From: Candidatus Dactylopiibacterium sp.
GTDB lineage: Bacteria; Pseudomonadota; Gammaproteobacteria; Burkholderiales; Rhodocyclaceae
DNA length: 64,000 nucleotides
Direction: 5' to 3'
Assembly: GCA_031119555.1 (NCBI GenBank)
Contig: JAVHXQ010000002.1
Location: 60,072-124,071, forward strand
Below, in pieces: positions 9,154 through 23,085 of the stretch. The notes beneath the pieces were generated by a model, which did not search any database, was not told the DNA's origin, and was given only the letters and a program-made list of their open reading frames with translations. Each line of letters begins with the position of its first letter. Within the stretch, counting starts at the first letter, position 1. Position numbers and translations under genes: made by a program.

Positions 9154-10573
9154 GGCCCGCCGCGCGCCCGCCGCGCCGCGCTCGCTGCGCAAACGCCTGC
9201 TGTGGGGCACGCTGGTGGGTGTCGGCGCGGGCCTGCTGATCGCGGGGGCGGCGCTGACCGCGCTGTTTCGCGCGCACGTGGTGAACCAGTTCCAGGCCGC
9301 GCTCTCGCGCCAGCTCGACCAGCTCCTCGTGGAACTCGAATTCGACGCCGCCGGCCGCCCTCTCGTCGACACCGACGCCATGCTCGACCCGCGCCTGCAG
9401 AAGCCCTACTCCGGCCTCTACTGGCAGATTGACGTGATGCCCGACACCGGCGCGCCCCAGATCGGCGCCGCGCGCTCGCGCTCGCTGTGGGATGCCGAGC
9501 TGGACCTGCCCGCGCCGGCCGCCACGCCGCCCGGCGCCCTCGCGCAGTCGGAAGGCCACGGCCCCAACGGCGAGACCCTGCTGATCCTGCAGCGCGTGGT
9601 GCGCTCGCCGGAGCAGCCGGCGCGCCGCTACCGGCTCGTGGTGGCCGGCGACCTGCGCTTCAACCTCGAGGCCACCGAGCGCTTTGGCCAGGCGCTGGGC
9701 CTGGGGCTGGGCCTGCTCTTCCTGCTGTTCGTCGCCACCGCCTGGGCCCAGGTCAGCGTGGGCCTGCGCCCCCTGCGCGACCTGCAGCGCGCGCTCAAGG
9801 ACGTTCGCGAAGGCCGCAGCACCCGGCTCGCGGGGCGCTTCCCGGCCGAAGTCCAGCCGCTGGTCGAGGATTTCAACCAGGTGCTGGCCGCCAACGCCGC
9901 CATCGTCGAACGCGCGCGAACCCAGGCCGGCAACCTCGCGCATGCGCTCAAGACGCCGCTCGCGGTACTCGAGAACGAAACGCGCCAGGCGCAGGACGAA
10001 GCCCGCGCCGTGCCCGCCGAGCACGTGCGCGAGCAGATCGCCCGCCTGCGCCGCGACGTGGACTGGCACCTCACGCGCGCCCGCGCCGCCGCCTCGCGGG
10101 GTCTGCCGGGCCAGCAGACCGACGTGGCGCTCACGCTGGCGGGCGTGCTGCGCGTGCTCGAACGCGCCTTCGCCGAGCGTGCGCTGAGGGTCGGCTTCGC
10201 CGCGCCAAGGCCGCCCGTGCTGTTCGCGGGGGAGGAGCAGGATCTGCAGGAAATCCTCGGCAACCTGCTGGAGAACGCCTTCAAGTGGGCGCGCGCGCGC
10301 ATCGACATCGACCTGCGCGCCGAAGACGCAAGCCTCGTGCTGGAGATCCGCGACGACGGCCCGGGCATCGCGGATTCGCAGCTCGAACACGCGCGCCAGC
10401 GCGGCGTGCGGCTCGACGAGAGCACGCCGGGCTCGGGCCTGGGGCTCGCCATCGTGCAGGATCTCGTGCAGCTCTACGGCGGCGGTCTCGCGCTGGAGAA
10501 CCGCGCCGACGGCACCGGCCTGTGCGTGAGCGTGCGCCTGCCGCGCGCGCTCAGGCCAGCGTCTCGAGGATGA
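9146..10573 (+). CDS. Sensor histidine kinase (PhoQ/QseC-like)
   Basis: The 475-residue kinase has one transmembrane helix near residues 22–45, a periplasmic sensor region of about 130 residues, and a second helix near residues 180–200 (ALGLGLGLLFLLFVATAW). A HAMP-like linker follows, then the H-box with the phosphorylatable H266 in NLAHALKTPLAVL, and the ATPase domain with N-box (EILGNLLENAFKWA), G1 (DDGPGI) and G2 (GSGLGLAIVQDL). The HALKTPL form of the H-box is that of PhoQ-type kinases. It overlaps the response regulator gene. Its 3' end overlaps the end of the convergent LysR gene by 23 bp. Confidence 0.93.
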   Translation: MTEARRAPAAPRSLRKRLLWGTLVGVGAGLLIAGAALTALFRAHVVNQFQAALSRQLDQLLVELEFDAAGRPLVDTDAMLDPRLQKPYSGLYWQIDVMPDTGAPQIGAARSRSLWDAELDLPAPAATPPGALAQSEGHGPNGETLLILQRVVRSPEQPARRYRLVVAGDLRFNLEATERFGQALGLGLGLLFLLFVATAWAQVSVGLRPLRDLQRALKDVREGRSTRLAGRFPAEVQPLVEDFNQVLAANAAIVERARTQAGNLAHALKTPLAVLENETRQAQDEARAVPAEHVREQIARLRRDVDWHLTRARAAASRGLPGQQTDVALTLAGVLRVLERAFAERALRVGFAAPRPPVLFAGEEQDLQEILGNLLENAFKWARARIDIDLRAEDASLVLEIRDDGPGIADSQLEHARQRGVRLDESTPGSGLGLAIVQDLVQLYGGGLALENRADGTGLCVSVRLPRALRPASRG

Positions 10574-11465
10574 GACGGCGGATCAGCTCCAGCGTGCGGG
10601 CCTGCGCGCGCGTCACCGGGCACAGGGCGCTCACGGCCGTGTGCACGTGGATGCGCAGCTGCTCGCCCGAGCGGCGCACGATGGGCCGCACGGCGTAGGC
10701 CGAGGCACGGATCGAGCGCTGCACCGCGTTGCGCGAGAGCACCGCATGCCCCACGCCGTCGGCCACCAGATCAAGGATCGCGGCCACCCCGTCGACCTCC
10801 AGCGCGATCACCGGGCGCGCGCCCAGCGCGGCGAACTCGGCTTCCACGAGCATGCGATTGGCATTGGGCTGACGCGGGATCACGAGCGGCAGGGGCAGCA
10901 GCTCGTCGAGCGTGATGGGCGGCGGCGGCGGATCTTCCTGCAGACCCGGCGGACGCCTCTCCACGAGCACGAGCGGCTCCTCGGCGAGGAACTCCGTTTC
11001 CAGGGCCGGCACGGCCGCCGGGTTGTAGAGCACCGCGATGTCGGTATGACCGATCAGCAGGCTTTCCTGCAGCGCCACCGAAAAATCCTCGCTGATCGAC
11101 AGCTGGGCTTCGGGCAGCTGCGCACGGAAGGCCCGCGCCAGCGGCACCGTGAGCATGCGCGCCACGCTGGGCGGCATGCCCACCGCGACCCGGCCCGACA
11201 AACCGCCGCGCGCCCGCGAAAGTTCCTCCTGCGCGCGCCGCACCTGGTGCAGGATCGCGCGCCCGTGCTCCAGCAGCAGCTTGCCGGCCTCGGTGGGCAG
11301 CGCGCCGCGCCCATTGCGCACGAGCAGGGTCTGGCGCAGTTCCACCTCGAGCTGGCGCACCTGGCGGCTCAGCGCCGGCTGCGCCACGTCCAGCGCCTGC
11401 GCGGCCCGCGTGAAGCTGCCCAGTTCGGCCACGCGCACGAAGTATTCGAGTTGCCTGAGATCCAT
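10551..11465 (-). CDS. LysR-family regulator, probably of the protocatechuate 4,5-cleavage genes
   Basis: The 304-residue protein has the N-terminal LysR winged HTH (MDLRQLEYFVRVAELGSFTR, AAQALDVAQPALSRQVRQLE) and a two-lobed effector-binding domain. It is transcribed divergently from galD and the lig genes with a 246-bp spacer between them, the standard arrangement for a LysR activator of a catabolic operon. The likely effector is a pathway compound, but this is inferred from position only. A proline run (EDPPPPP) sits in the effector domain. The start at 11465 gives the family's normal N-terminus. Confidence 0.88.
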   Translation of the reverse strand: MDLRQLEYFVRVAELGSFTRAAQALDVAQPALSRQVRQLEVELRQTLLVRNGRGALPTEAGKLLLEHGRAILHQVRRAQEELSRARGGLSGRVAVGMPPSVARMLTVPLARAFRAQLPEAQLSISEDFSVALQESLLIGHTDIAVLYNPAAVPALETEFLAEEPLVLVERRPPGLQEDPPPPPITLDELLPLPLVIPRQPNANRMLVEAEFAALGARPVIALEVDGVAAILDLVADGVGHAVLSRNAVQRSIRASAYAVRPIVRRSGEQLRIHVHTAVSALCPVTRAQARTLELIRRLILETLA

Positions 11466-11711
11466 GCCTGTGGCGCTCCACCAGGGCGCCCGGACGGGGC
11501 GCGCGGGGCATTGTCGGGCCCCGCGCGGGCGGGCGGCAATCCACGAGCGGTAAGGTTTTTCCTGTATATCGACCGCGCAGCCATAACGAAACGGCATATC
11601 AGCTAGTCCACCGCCCGCCTTACGCCGCGTGCCGGCGCTGCGCACAATGCGCCCATCGTTGCATGGACAGTCGTCAGGCTCCGTCAGAGAGCCGGCCAGG
11701 AGACAAGCCCC
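11466..11711. promoter_or_regulatory. Divergent control region between the LysR gene and galD
   Basis: The 246-bp spacer is AT-richer than its surroundings around 11550–11605. It contains TGTATATCG and GGCATATCAG, and an ATA-N11-TAT dyad at 11583–11599 that could be a LysR-type site. No clear -35/-10 pair was found. It presumably holds both promoters. The evidence is weak. Confidence 0.4.
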
Positions 11712-12809
11712 ATGAGCCCCAGCTCGCAGACTGCGATTCCCTGTTTCTTCATGCGCGGCGGCACCTCGCGCGGCCCCTTCTTCAAGGCCGCCGACCTGCC
11801 CGCCGACACCGCCACGCGCGACCGCGTGCTGCTCGCCGTGATGGGCTCGCCCGACGCGCGCCAGATCGACGGCCTCGGCGGCGCCCACCCCCTCACCAGC
11901 AAGGTGGGCATCGTGAGCCCCGCCGCGCAGGACGGCATCGATCTGGAATTCCTGTTCGCCCAGCTCCAGCCCGGCTCCGACCGTGTAGACACCACGCCCA
12001 ACTGCGGCAACATGCTCGCCGCCGTGGTGCCGTTCGCGCTCGAAAGCGGCCTGCTCGCGCCGCAGGGCGACACCAGCACCTTCCGCGTGCTCACGCGCAA
12101 CACGGGCATGGCGGCCGACATCACCGTGCACACGCCGGCCGGCGTCGTCGCCTGCGAAGGCGACGCGCGCATCGATGGCGTGCCCGGCACGTCCGCCGCC
12201 ATCACGATCCGCTTTCTCGACACCGCCGGCTCGGTCGCGCCGGGCCTGCTGCCCACGGGGCGCACGCTCGACCACATCGACGGCCTGGACGTGACCTGCA
12301 TCGACAATGGCATGCCGCTGGTGATCGTGCGCGCGGCCGACGTGGGCCGCCGGGGCGACGAGAGCGTGGCCGAACTCGATGCCGACACCGCGCTCAAGGC
12401 CCGCCTCGAACGCCTGCGTCTGGCATGCGGCCACGCCATGGGGCTGGGTGACGTCGCGCACAGGAACTATCCCAAGATGACGCTGGTTTCGGCCCCCCGC
12501 GCGGGCGGCGCGATCACCACGCGCAGCTTCATTCCGCACGTCTGCCACGATGCGATCGGCGTGCTCGCGGCCGTCACCGTGGGCACCGCCTGCCTGCTGC
12601 CGGGCAGCGTCACCGCCGGCATCGCGCGCATCCCGGCGGGCAACCCGCGCACGCTGGCCGTGGAGCATCCCAGCGGTGAATTCTCGGTCGAACTCGAAAG
12701 CGACCCCGCCGATGCCGGCGTCATCACGCGCGCGGCGCTGCTGCGCACGGCGCGGCTGCTCATGCGCGGCGAAGTGATGGTGCCGCGCAGCGTGTGGGCC
12801 GGCCACTGA
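11712..12809 (+). CDS. galD: 4-oxalomesaconate tautomerase (PrpF-like)
   Basis: The 365-residue protein belongs to the PrpF isomerase family: IPCFFMRGGTSRGPFFKAADLP, then LGGAHPLTSKVGIV and the conserved Cys of PNCGNMLAAV. Family members shift double bonds in tricarboxylates; in the 4,5-cleavage pathway GalD converts the keto form of 4-oxalomesaconate to the enol form used by the hydratase. Context decides the assignment, as ligJ, ligK, ligI, ligA, ligB and ligC follow in the same direction. A PrpF-type aconitate isomerase is the alternative but no methylcitrate genes are present. AGGAGA precedes the ATG. Confidence 0.88.
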   Translation: MSPSSQTAIPCFFMRGGTSRGPFFKAADLPADTATRDRVLLAVMGSPDARQIDGLGGAHPLTSKVGIVSPAAQDGIDLEFLFAQLQPGSDRVDTTPNCGNMLAAVVPFALESGLLAPQGDTSTFRVLTRNTGMAADITVHTPAGVVACEGDARIDGVPGTSAAITIRFLDTAGSVAPGLLPTGRTLDHIDGLDVTCIDNGMPLVIVRAADVGRRGDESVAELDADTALKARLERLRLACGHAMGLGDVAHRNYPKMTLVSAPRAGGAITTRSFIPHVCHDAIGVLAAVTVGTACLLPGSVTAGIARIPAGNPRTLAVEHPSGEFSVELESDPADAGVITRAALLRTARLLMRGEVMVPRSVWAGH

Positions 12810-12824
12810 GCGCGGGGACACGCC

Positions 12825-13850
12825 ATGATCATCGACTGCCACGGCCACTACACCACCGCGCCCAAGGCGCTCGAAACCTGGCGCGCGCGCCAGATCGCGG
12901 GCATCGCGGCGCCGTCGCAGCGGCCCGCCGTGCGCGAACTGCAGATCAGCGACGACGCGCTGCGCGAATCGATAGAAACCAACCAGCTGCGGCTCATGCG
13001 CGAACGCGGCTGCGACCTCACCCTCTTCTCGCCGCGCGCGAGCTTCATGGCCCACCACGTCGGCGATTTCCAGGTGTCATCAACCTGGGCCGCGATCTGC
13101 AACGAACTCTGCCATCGCGTGAGCCAGCTCTTTCCCGATCACTTCATGGGCGCGGCGATGCTGCCGCAGTCGCCGGGCGTCGACCCCGCCAGCTGCATCC
13201 CCGAGCTGGAGCGCTGCGTGAGGGAGTACGGTTTCGTGGCGATCAACCTCAACCCCGACCCCTCGGGCGGCCACTGGACCTCGCCTCCGCTGACCGACCG
13301 CCACTGGTATCCGCTCTACGAAAAGATGGTCGAGCACGACATCCCGGCCATGGTGCACGTCAGCACGAGCTGCAACGCGTGCTTCCACACCACCGGCGCG
13401 CACTACATCAACGCCGATACCACGGCCTTCATGCAGTGCCTCACGGGCGACCTCTTCCGCGACTTCCCGGGTCTGCGCTTCGTGATCCCCCATGGCGGCG
13501 GCGCCGTGCCCTATCACTGGGGGCGCTATCGCGGCCTCGCGCAGGAACTCGGCAAGCCCCTGCTCGCCGAGCACCTGCTGGACAACATCTTCTTCGACAC
13601 CTGCGTCTACCACCAGCCGGGCATCGATCTGCTCACGCGCGTGATTCCCATCGACAACATCCTCTTCGCGAGCGAAATGATAGGCGCGGTGCGCGGCATC
13701 GATCCCGAGACAGGGCATCACTACGACGACACGCGCCGCTACATCGATGCCGCCAGCATCGCGCCCGAGGCGCGCCACAAGATCTTCGAAGGCAATGCCC
13801 GCCGCGTCTATCCCCGCCTGGATGCGGCGCTGAAGGCCCGCGGACGATAA
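12825..13850 (+). CDS. ligJ: 4-oxalomesaconate hydratase (LigJ, amidohydrolase family)
   Basis: The 341-residue enzyme starts with the amidohydrolase metal motif [11 protein letters not shown] and continues with HVSTSCN, the conserved [19 protein letters not shown] and the [20 protein letters not shown] stretch typical of LigJ. It hydrates 4-oxalomesaconate to 4-carboxy-4-hydroxy-2-oxoadipate in protocatechuate and gallate catabolism. It lies 15 bp after galD and 10 bp before ligK, so one operon is likely. Confidence 0.93.
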   Translation: MIIDCHGHYTTAPKALETWRARQIAGIAAPSQRPAVRELQISDDALRESIETNQLRLMRERGCDLTLFSPRASFMAHHVGDFQVSSTWAAICNELCHRVSQLFPDHFMGAAMLPQSPGVDPASCIPELERCVREYGFVAINLNPDPSGGHWTSPPLTDRHWYPLYEKMVEHDIPAMVHVSTSCNACFHTTGAHYINADTTAFMQCLTGDLFRDFPGLRFVIPHGGGAVPYHWGRYRGLAQELGKPLLAEHLLDNIFFDTCVYHQPGIDLLTRVIPIDNILFASEMIGAVRGIDPETGHHYDDTRRYIDAASIAPEARHKIFEGNARRVYPRLDAALKARGR

Positions 13851-13860
13851 GGAGCCCGCC

Positions 13861-14556
13861 ATGAACGTCCCCTCCAGCCCGCTCGGCGTCGTCAGGCGCC
13901 ACATCGTGCGCGCCGACCCCGCCGCCGTGGCGCGGCTCTCGCGCCTGGGCGTGTCGACGCTGCACGAAGCACTGGGCCGCAGCGGCCTCATGCAGCCCTT
14001 CATGCGTCCGGTCTATGCGGGCGCGAAGCTCTGCGGCACGGCCGTGACCATCCTGCTGCAGCCCGGCGACAACTGGATGATGCACGTCGCGGCCGAACAG
14101 CTGCAGCCCGGCGACGTGGCCGTGGCGGCGTGCACGACCGACAACGCCGACGGCTTCTTCGGCGACCTGCTTGCCACCTCGTTCCAGGCGCGCGGTGCGC
14201 GCGGGCTGGTCATAGACGGCGGCGTGCGCGACGTCGACACCCTGCAGGCGATGGGATTCCCGGTGTTCTCCAAGGCCATTCATGCCAGGGGCACGATCAA
14301 GGCCACGCTGGGCTCGGTGAACGTGCCCGTCGTCTGCGCGGGCGCGCTGGTGCAGCCGGGCGACGTGGTGATCGCCGACACCGACGGCGTCGTCGTGGTA
14401 CCGGCCGCGCAGGCCCATGAGGTCGCCGACGCCGCCGAGGCACGCGAGGCGCTCGAGGCCGGCAAGCGCGCGCGCTTCGCCGCCGGCGTGCTGGGGCTGG
14501 ACCTCTACAAGATGCGCGAAGGCCTCGAGAAGGCCGGCCTCAGATACCTCGACTGA
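13861..14556 (+). CDS. ligK: 4-carboxy-4-hydroxy-2-oxoadipate aldolase / oxaloacetate decarboxylase (RraA-like fold)
   Basis: The 231-residue protein has the class II aldolase/RraA-fold signature [15 protein letters not shown], where the Arg-Asp pair handles substrate and metal, and the C-terminal [16 protein letters not shown]. LigK/GalC cleaves the pathway's C7 hydroxy-keto acid to pyruvate and oxaloacetate, the final step. Length fits the family. AAGGAG lies before the ATG. It sits between ligJ and ligI. Confidence 0.92.
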   Translation: MNVPSSPLGVVRRHIVRADPAAVARLSRLGVSTLHEALGRSGLMQPFMRPVYAGAKLCGTAVTILLQPGDNWMMHVAAEQLQPGDVAVAACTTDNADGFFGDLLATSFQARGARGLVIDGGVRDVDTLQAMGFPVFSKAIHARGTIKATLGSVNVPVVCAGALVQPGDVVIADTDGVVVVPAAQAHEVADAAEAREALEAGKRARFAAGVLGLDLYKMREGLEKAGLRYLD

Positions 14557-14566
14557 GCCCCACGCC

Positions 14567-15502
14567 ATGAACCCGTCTTCCGCGCCCTCCTTCGAAAAGA
14601 CCCCCGGCTGGCTGGACTGGCATGCCAGCCCGGCGCGCCCCGCCTTCGCGCTGCCGCCTGGCGCGGTGGACGCGCACTGTCACGTGTTCGGGCCGGCCGC
14701 GCGCTTTCCCTATGCCGCCGAGCGCAAATACACCCCCTGCGACGCCTCGCGCGAGCAGCTTTTCGCCCTGCGCGACCACCTCGGCTTCGCCCGCAACGTG
14801 ATCGTGCAGGCCACCTGCCACGGCGCCGACAACCGCGCCATGGTGGATGCCTGCATCGCCGCGCGGGGCCGCGCGCGGGGCGTTGCCACCGTGCGCCGCG
14901 CGATCAGCGACGTGGAGCTGCGCGCACTGCACGAAGCCGGCGTGCGCGGCGTGCGCTTCAACTTCGTCAGGCGCCTGGTCGACGTCACGCCGCGCGACGA
15001 ACTGCTGGAGATCGCGGGCCGCATCGCCCCGCTGGGATGGCACGTGGTGATCTACTTCGAGGCTGCCGACCTGCCCGGGCTGTGGGACTTCTTCACGGCG
15101 CTGCCCACCCCCGTGGTCGTCGACCACATGGGCCGGCCCGACGTGACGAAGCCACTGGACGACCCCGGCTTCGCGCTGTTCGAGCGCTTCATGCGCGAGC
15201 ACCCCAACGTGTGGAGCAAGGTGAGCTGCCCCGAGCGCCTGTCGCATTCGGGCCCGCCCGCGCTGGCGGGCGAGCGCCGGCCCTATCGCGACGTCATCCC
15301 GTTCGCGCGCCACATCGTCGAGACCTTTCCCGACCGCGTGCTGTGGGGCACCGACTGGCCGCACCCCAACCTCAGGGACCACATGCCCGACGACGGCCTG
15401 CTCGTGGATTTCATTCCCCACATCGCGCCCACCGCCGCGCTGCAGCGGAAGCTGCTCGTCGACAACCCGATGCGCCTCTACTGGCCCGAGGAGCGCGCAT
15501 GA
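14567..15502 (+). CDS. ligI: 2-pyrone-4,6-dicarboxylate hydrolase (LigI)
   Basis: The 311-residue amidohydrolase shows the LigI motifs VDAHCHVFGPAARFPYA near residue 35, VVVDHMGRPD, and WGTDWPHPN near the C-terminus. LigI opens 2-pyrone-4,6-dicarboxylate, the lactone formed by LigC, to 4-oxalomesaconate. The ATG at 14567 was chosen because upstream codons read as an out-of-frame version of ligK. It starts ten bases after the ligK stop. Confidence 0.93.
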   Translation: MNPSSAPSFEKTPGWLDWHASPARPAFALPPGAVDAHCHVFGPAARFPYAAERKYTPCDASREQLFALRDHLGFARNVIVQATCHGADNRAMVDACIAARGRARGVATVRRAISDVELRALHEAGVRGVRFNFVRRLVDVTPRDELLEIAGRIAPLGWHVVIYFEAADLPGLWDFFTALPTPVVVDHMGRPDVTKPLDDPGFALFERFMREHPNVWSKVSCPERLSHSGPPALAGERRPYRDVIPFARHIVETFPDRVLWGTDWPHPNLRDHMPDDGLLVDFIPHIAPTAALQRKLLVDNPMRLYWPEERA

Positions 15503-16846
<1,344 letters not shown>

Positions 16847-16925
16847 ACGGCCCGCGCATGGCCCGCCCCCGCGACCACGGCACAGCCCGCGCGCGCACCC
16901 CGGACGCAACGGAGGAATCCTGAAC

Positions 16926-17888
16926 ATGGCAGCTCCCATCAAGGTCGCGCTGGCCGGCGCCGGCGCCTTCGGCATCAAGCACCTGGAAGGCATCCGCAAC
17001 ATCCCGGACGTGGAAGTCGTCTCCCTCGTGAGCCGCGAACCCGACAGCACGCGCGAGGTGGCGGCCCGCTACGGCATAGCCCACAGTACCGCCGACCTCG
17101 CTGAAAGCCTTGCCCTGCCGGGGCTGGACGCGGTGATCCTGTGCACCCCCACGCCCCTGCACGCGGCCCAGGCGCAGCAGTGCCTGCGCGCCGGCAAGCA
17201 CGTGCAGGTGGAGATCCCGCTCGCGGATTCGCTCGCCGACGCCCACGCGGTGGTCGCGCTGCAACGCGAGACCGGGCTGGTCGCGATGTGCGGCCACACG
17301 CGCCGCTTCAACCCGAGCCACCAGTGGGTCCACCGGCGCGTCGCGGCCGGGGCGTTCACGCTCCAGCAGATGGACGTGCAGACCTACTTCTTCCGTCGCA
17401 CCAACATCAACGCACTGGGGCAGCCGCGCAGCTGGACGGACCACCTGCTCTGGCACCACGCCGCCCACACGGTCGATCTGTTCGCCTGGCAGAGCGGCGG
17501 ACGCATCGTGCAGGCCAGCGCCATGCAGGGCCCCATCCACCCCGGACTGGGCATCGCGATGGACATGAGCATCCAGCTGCGCGCCGACAGCGGCGCGATC
17601 TGCACGCTGTCGCTGTCGTTCAACAACGACGGGCCGCTGGGCACCTTCTTCCGCTACATCGGCGACAGCGGCACCTACATCGCGCGCTACGACGACCTCG
17701 TCGACGGCAAGGAGCAGAAGATCGACGTCTCGACGGTGGATGTCTCGCTCAACGGCATCGAGCTGCAGGATCGCGCCTTCTTCGCCGCCATCCGCGAGGG
17801 CCGCGAACCCGAAGCCAGCGTGGCCGGCGTGCTGCCCTGCTACGAAGTCCTGCACGCGCTCGAGCAGCAGCTGCGGGCGCAACGCTGA
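16926..17888 (+). CDS. ligC: 4-carboxy-2-hydroxymuconate-6-semialdehyde dehydrogenase (Gfo/Idh/MocA family)
   Basis: The 320-residue oxidoreductase has an N-terminal NAD(P)-binding fold (VALAGAGAFGIKHLEGI) and the family's VEIPLADSLADA motif. The C-terminal domain carries LigC-like stretches (VQTYFFRRTNINALGQPRSW, DHLLWHHAAHTVDLF). It oxidises the hemiacetal form of the ring-cleavage product to 2-pyrone-4,6-dicarboxylate. A strong GGAGGA precedes the ATG. It is the last recognisable lig gene before the TRAP transporter. Confidence 0.93.
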   Translation: MAAPIKVALAGAGAFGIKHLEGIRNIPDVEVVSLVSREPDSTREVAARYGIAHSTADLAESLALPGLDAVILCTPTPLHAAQAQQCLRAGKHVQVEIPLADSLADAHAVVALQRETGLVAMCGHTRRFNPSHQWVHRRVAAGAFTLQQMDVQTYFFRRTNINALGQPRSWTDHLLWHHAAHTVDLFAWQSGGRIVQASAMQGPIHPGLGIAMDMSIQLRADSGAICTLSLSFNNDGPLGTFFRYIGDSGTYIARYDDLVDGKEQKIDVSTVDVSLNGIELQDRAFFAAIREGREPEASVAGVLPCYEVLHALEQQLRAQR

Positions 17889-17907
17889 CCGCCCCGGAGC
17901 CCACGCC

Positions 17908-18420
17908 ATGACCCCGCCCCCCGGAACCCGCCCGGCCGAACGCATGCTGTGGCAGCTGTGCGACGTCACGGCCGCCATCGGCGGCGGCGTGCTGATCCTG
18001 ATCGCCTGCATGACCACGGTGAGCGTGATCGGACGCGCGTTCTTCGCCCACCCGATCTTCGGCGACATCGAACTGGTGCAGCTCGGCGCGGCGGTCGTCG
18101 TCACCATGTTCATGCCCTACACCCAGATCCACCGCGCCAACATCATGGTCGACTTCTTCACGCAGAACGCCCGCCCCGCCACGCGTCGCTGGATGGATTT
18201 CGCGGGCTGTGCGCTCTACACGCTGGTGCTCGCGCTGATCCTCTGGCGCGTCGCGGTGGGCGGCATCGCCATGCACGCCGCCGGCGAACGCACGATGCTC
18301 ATGGATCTGCCGCTGTGGCTGCCCTATCTGCTGATGCTGCCGGGCCTCGCGCTGTGCTGCCTGATCGGCGCGGTGCAGTGCGCGGGGCATTTCGGCGCCC
18401 GCACGGAGCCCCGCGCATGA
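17908..18420 (+). CDS. TRAP transporter small (DctQ-type) permease subunit, first system
   Basis: The 170-residue protein has four hydrophobic helices and the DctQ pattern (TTVSVIGRAFFAHPIFGDIELVQ, MPYTQIHRANIMVDFF). DctQ-type subunits pair with the large permease in sodium-driven uptake. It starts 19 bp after ligC, and its stop overlaps the next start as ATGA. Position in the lig operon suggests the transporter imports a substrate of the pathway, perhaps an aromatic or pyrone carboxylate. Confidence 0.9.
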   Translation: MTPPPGTRPAERMLWQLCDVTAAIGGGVLILIACMTTVSVIGRAFFAHPIFGDIELVQLGAAVVVTMFMPYTQIHRANIMVDFFTQNARPATRRWMDFAGCALYTLVLALILWRVAVGGIAMHAAGERTMLMDLPLWLPYLLMLPGLALCCLIGAVQCAGHFGARTEPRA

Positions 18421-19739
18421 GCACGCTCTCCATCGGCCTCGGCGTGTTCGCGACGATGCTCGTGCTCATGGCGGTGCGCATCCCCATCGCGGTCGCCATG
18501 TTCGTGCCCGGCGCCATCGGCTACATCCTGCTCTCGGGCTGGCACCCGCTGCTCGCCCATCTCAAGGGCGCGGTGTATGGGCGCGTGTCGGTCTATGACC
18601 TCTCGGTGATTCCGCTCTTCATGCTGATGGGCGCCTTTGCCGTGCAGGGCGGGCTCTCGAAGGCCGTGTTCGATTTCGCCAACGCGCTGCTCGGACGCTT
18701 TCGCGGCGGCATGGCAATGGCGGGCATCCTGGCGTGCGCGGCGTTCGGCTCGATCTCGGGCAGCACCGTGGCCACCACCGCCACCGTGGCGCAGGTCGCC
18801 TATCCGGAAATGCGGCGCATCGGCTACAGCGGGCGGCTCGCCACGGCCGCCCTCGCCACGGGCGGCACCATGGGCGTACTGCTGCCGCCCTCCGTGACGC
18901 TGATGGTGTATGCGATCCTGACCGAGCAGAACATCACGCGGATGTTCCTGGCCGCCTACGTGCCGGCGCTGCTCGCGGCCATCGGCTACATCGCGGTGAT
19001 CGCGATCATGGTGCGCCTGCGCCCCGAGCAGGCACCGCCCGCGCGCGCCGCCGCCCGCGCCGAACTCATGACCAGCGCGCTCGGCGTGTGGCCCATCCTC
19101 GCGATTTTCGCGGTGGTGTTCGGCGGCATCTACGGCGGCTTCTTCACGGCCACCGAGGGCGCCTCGATCGGCATGCTGCTGACCTTCGCGATCACGCTGC
19201 TGCGCCGCGAAATGACCTACCACCGCTTCGTGCAGGCCGTGCGCAGCGCGGCCAGCACGAGCGGCATGATCTTCCTGATCTTCATCGGCGCGGACATGAT
19301 CAACGCCGCGCTCGCGCTCTCGCAGCTGCCGGCCCAGCTCGTCGACATCGTGGCCCACCTGCGGCTCGACCCGGTGCTCGTGATGGCCGGCATCATGCTC
19401 TTCTACGTGGCGCTGGGCTGCGTGATGGACGAGATGTCGATGATCCTGCTGACGGTGCCCACGCTCTTCCCGGTCATCATGGGCATGGATTTCTTCGGCC
19501 TCATGCCGACCGACAAGGCGCTCTGGTTCGGCATCCTGATCCTCACCGTGTGCGAGATCGGCATGATCTTTCCGCCCGTGGGGCTGAACGTCTACATCAT
19601 GAACGGGCTCGCGAAGGACGTGCCGATGAAGGAAACCTACATCGGCGTGCTGCCCTTCCTCGCCACCGACGCCCTCCGTCTCACGCTGCTCATCCTGTTC
19701 CCGTCGCTGACCCTGTGGCTGGTCCAGGTCATGAGCTGA
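18417..19739 (+). CDS. TRAP transporter large (DctM-type) permease subunit, first system
   Basis: The 440-residue polytopic membrane protein has the DctM landmarks: SVIPLFMLMGAFAVQGGLSK, GSISGSTVATTATV, TGGTMGVLLPPSVTLMVYAI, and a C-terminal half with ALGCVMDEMSMILLTVPTLF and EIGMIFPPVGLNVYIMN. It forms the transport path and sodium sites. It is translationally coupled to the small subunit and followed 40 bp later by its binding protein. Confidence 0.94.
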   Translation: MSTLSIGLGVFATMLVLMAVRIPIAVAMFVPGAIGYILLSGWHPLLAHLKGAVYGRVSVYDLSVIPLFMLMGAFAVQGGLSKAVFDFANALLGRFRGGMAMAGILACAAFGSISGSTVATTATVAQVAYPEMRRIGYSGRLATAALATGGTMGVLLPPSVTLMVYAILTEQNITRMFLAAYVPALLAAIGYIAVIAIMVRLRPEQAPPARAAARAELMTSALGVWPILAIFAVVFGGIYGGFFTATEGASIGMLLTFAITLLRREMTYHRFVQAVRSAASTSGMIFLIFIGADMINAALALSQLPAQLVDIVAHLRLDPVLVMAGIMLFYVALGCVMDEMSMILLTVPTLFPVIMGMDFFGLMPTDKALWFGILILTVCEIGMIFPPVGLNVYIMNGLAKDVPMKETYIGVLPFLATDALRLTLLILFPSLTLWLVQVMS

Positions 19740-19779
19740 GCCCGCCCCACCCCGAGAGAGAAAAGAAGGAGACAACACC

Positions 19780-23081
<3,302 letters not shown>

Positions 23082-23085
23082 GATC

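Noticed and set aside
11466..11711. Classical T-N11-A LysR box with defined promoter
   Set aside because: Only a loose ATA-N11-TAT dyad is visible and no -35/-10 pair matches well, so no specific site is claimed beyond a control region.
17949..19739. Reading the TRAP small and large subunits as one fused protein
   Set aside because: The longer frame upstream of 18417 is out of frame with the real small subunit, which ends with its own stop at 18420; two separate genes fit the families.
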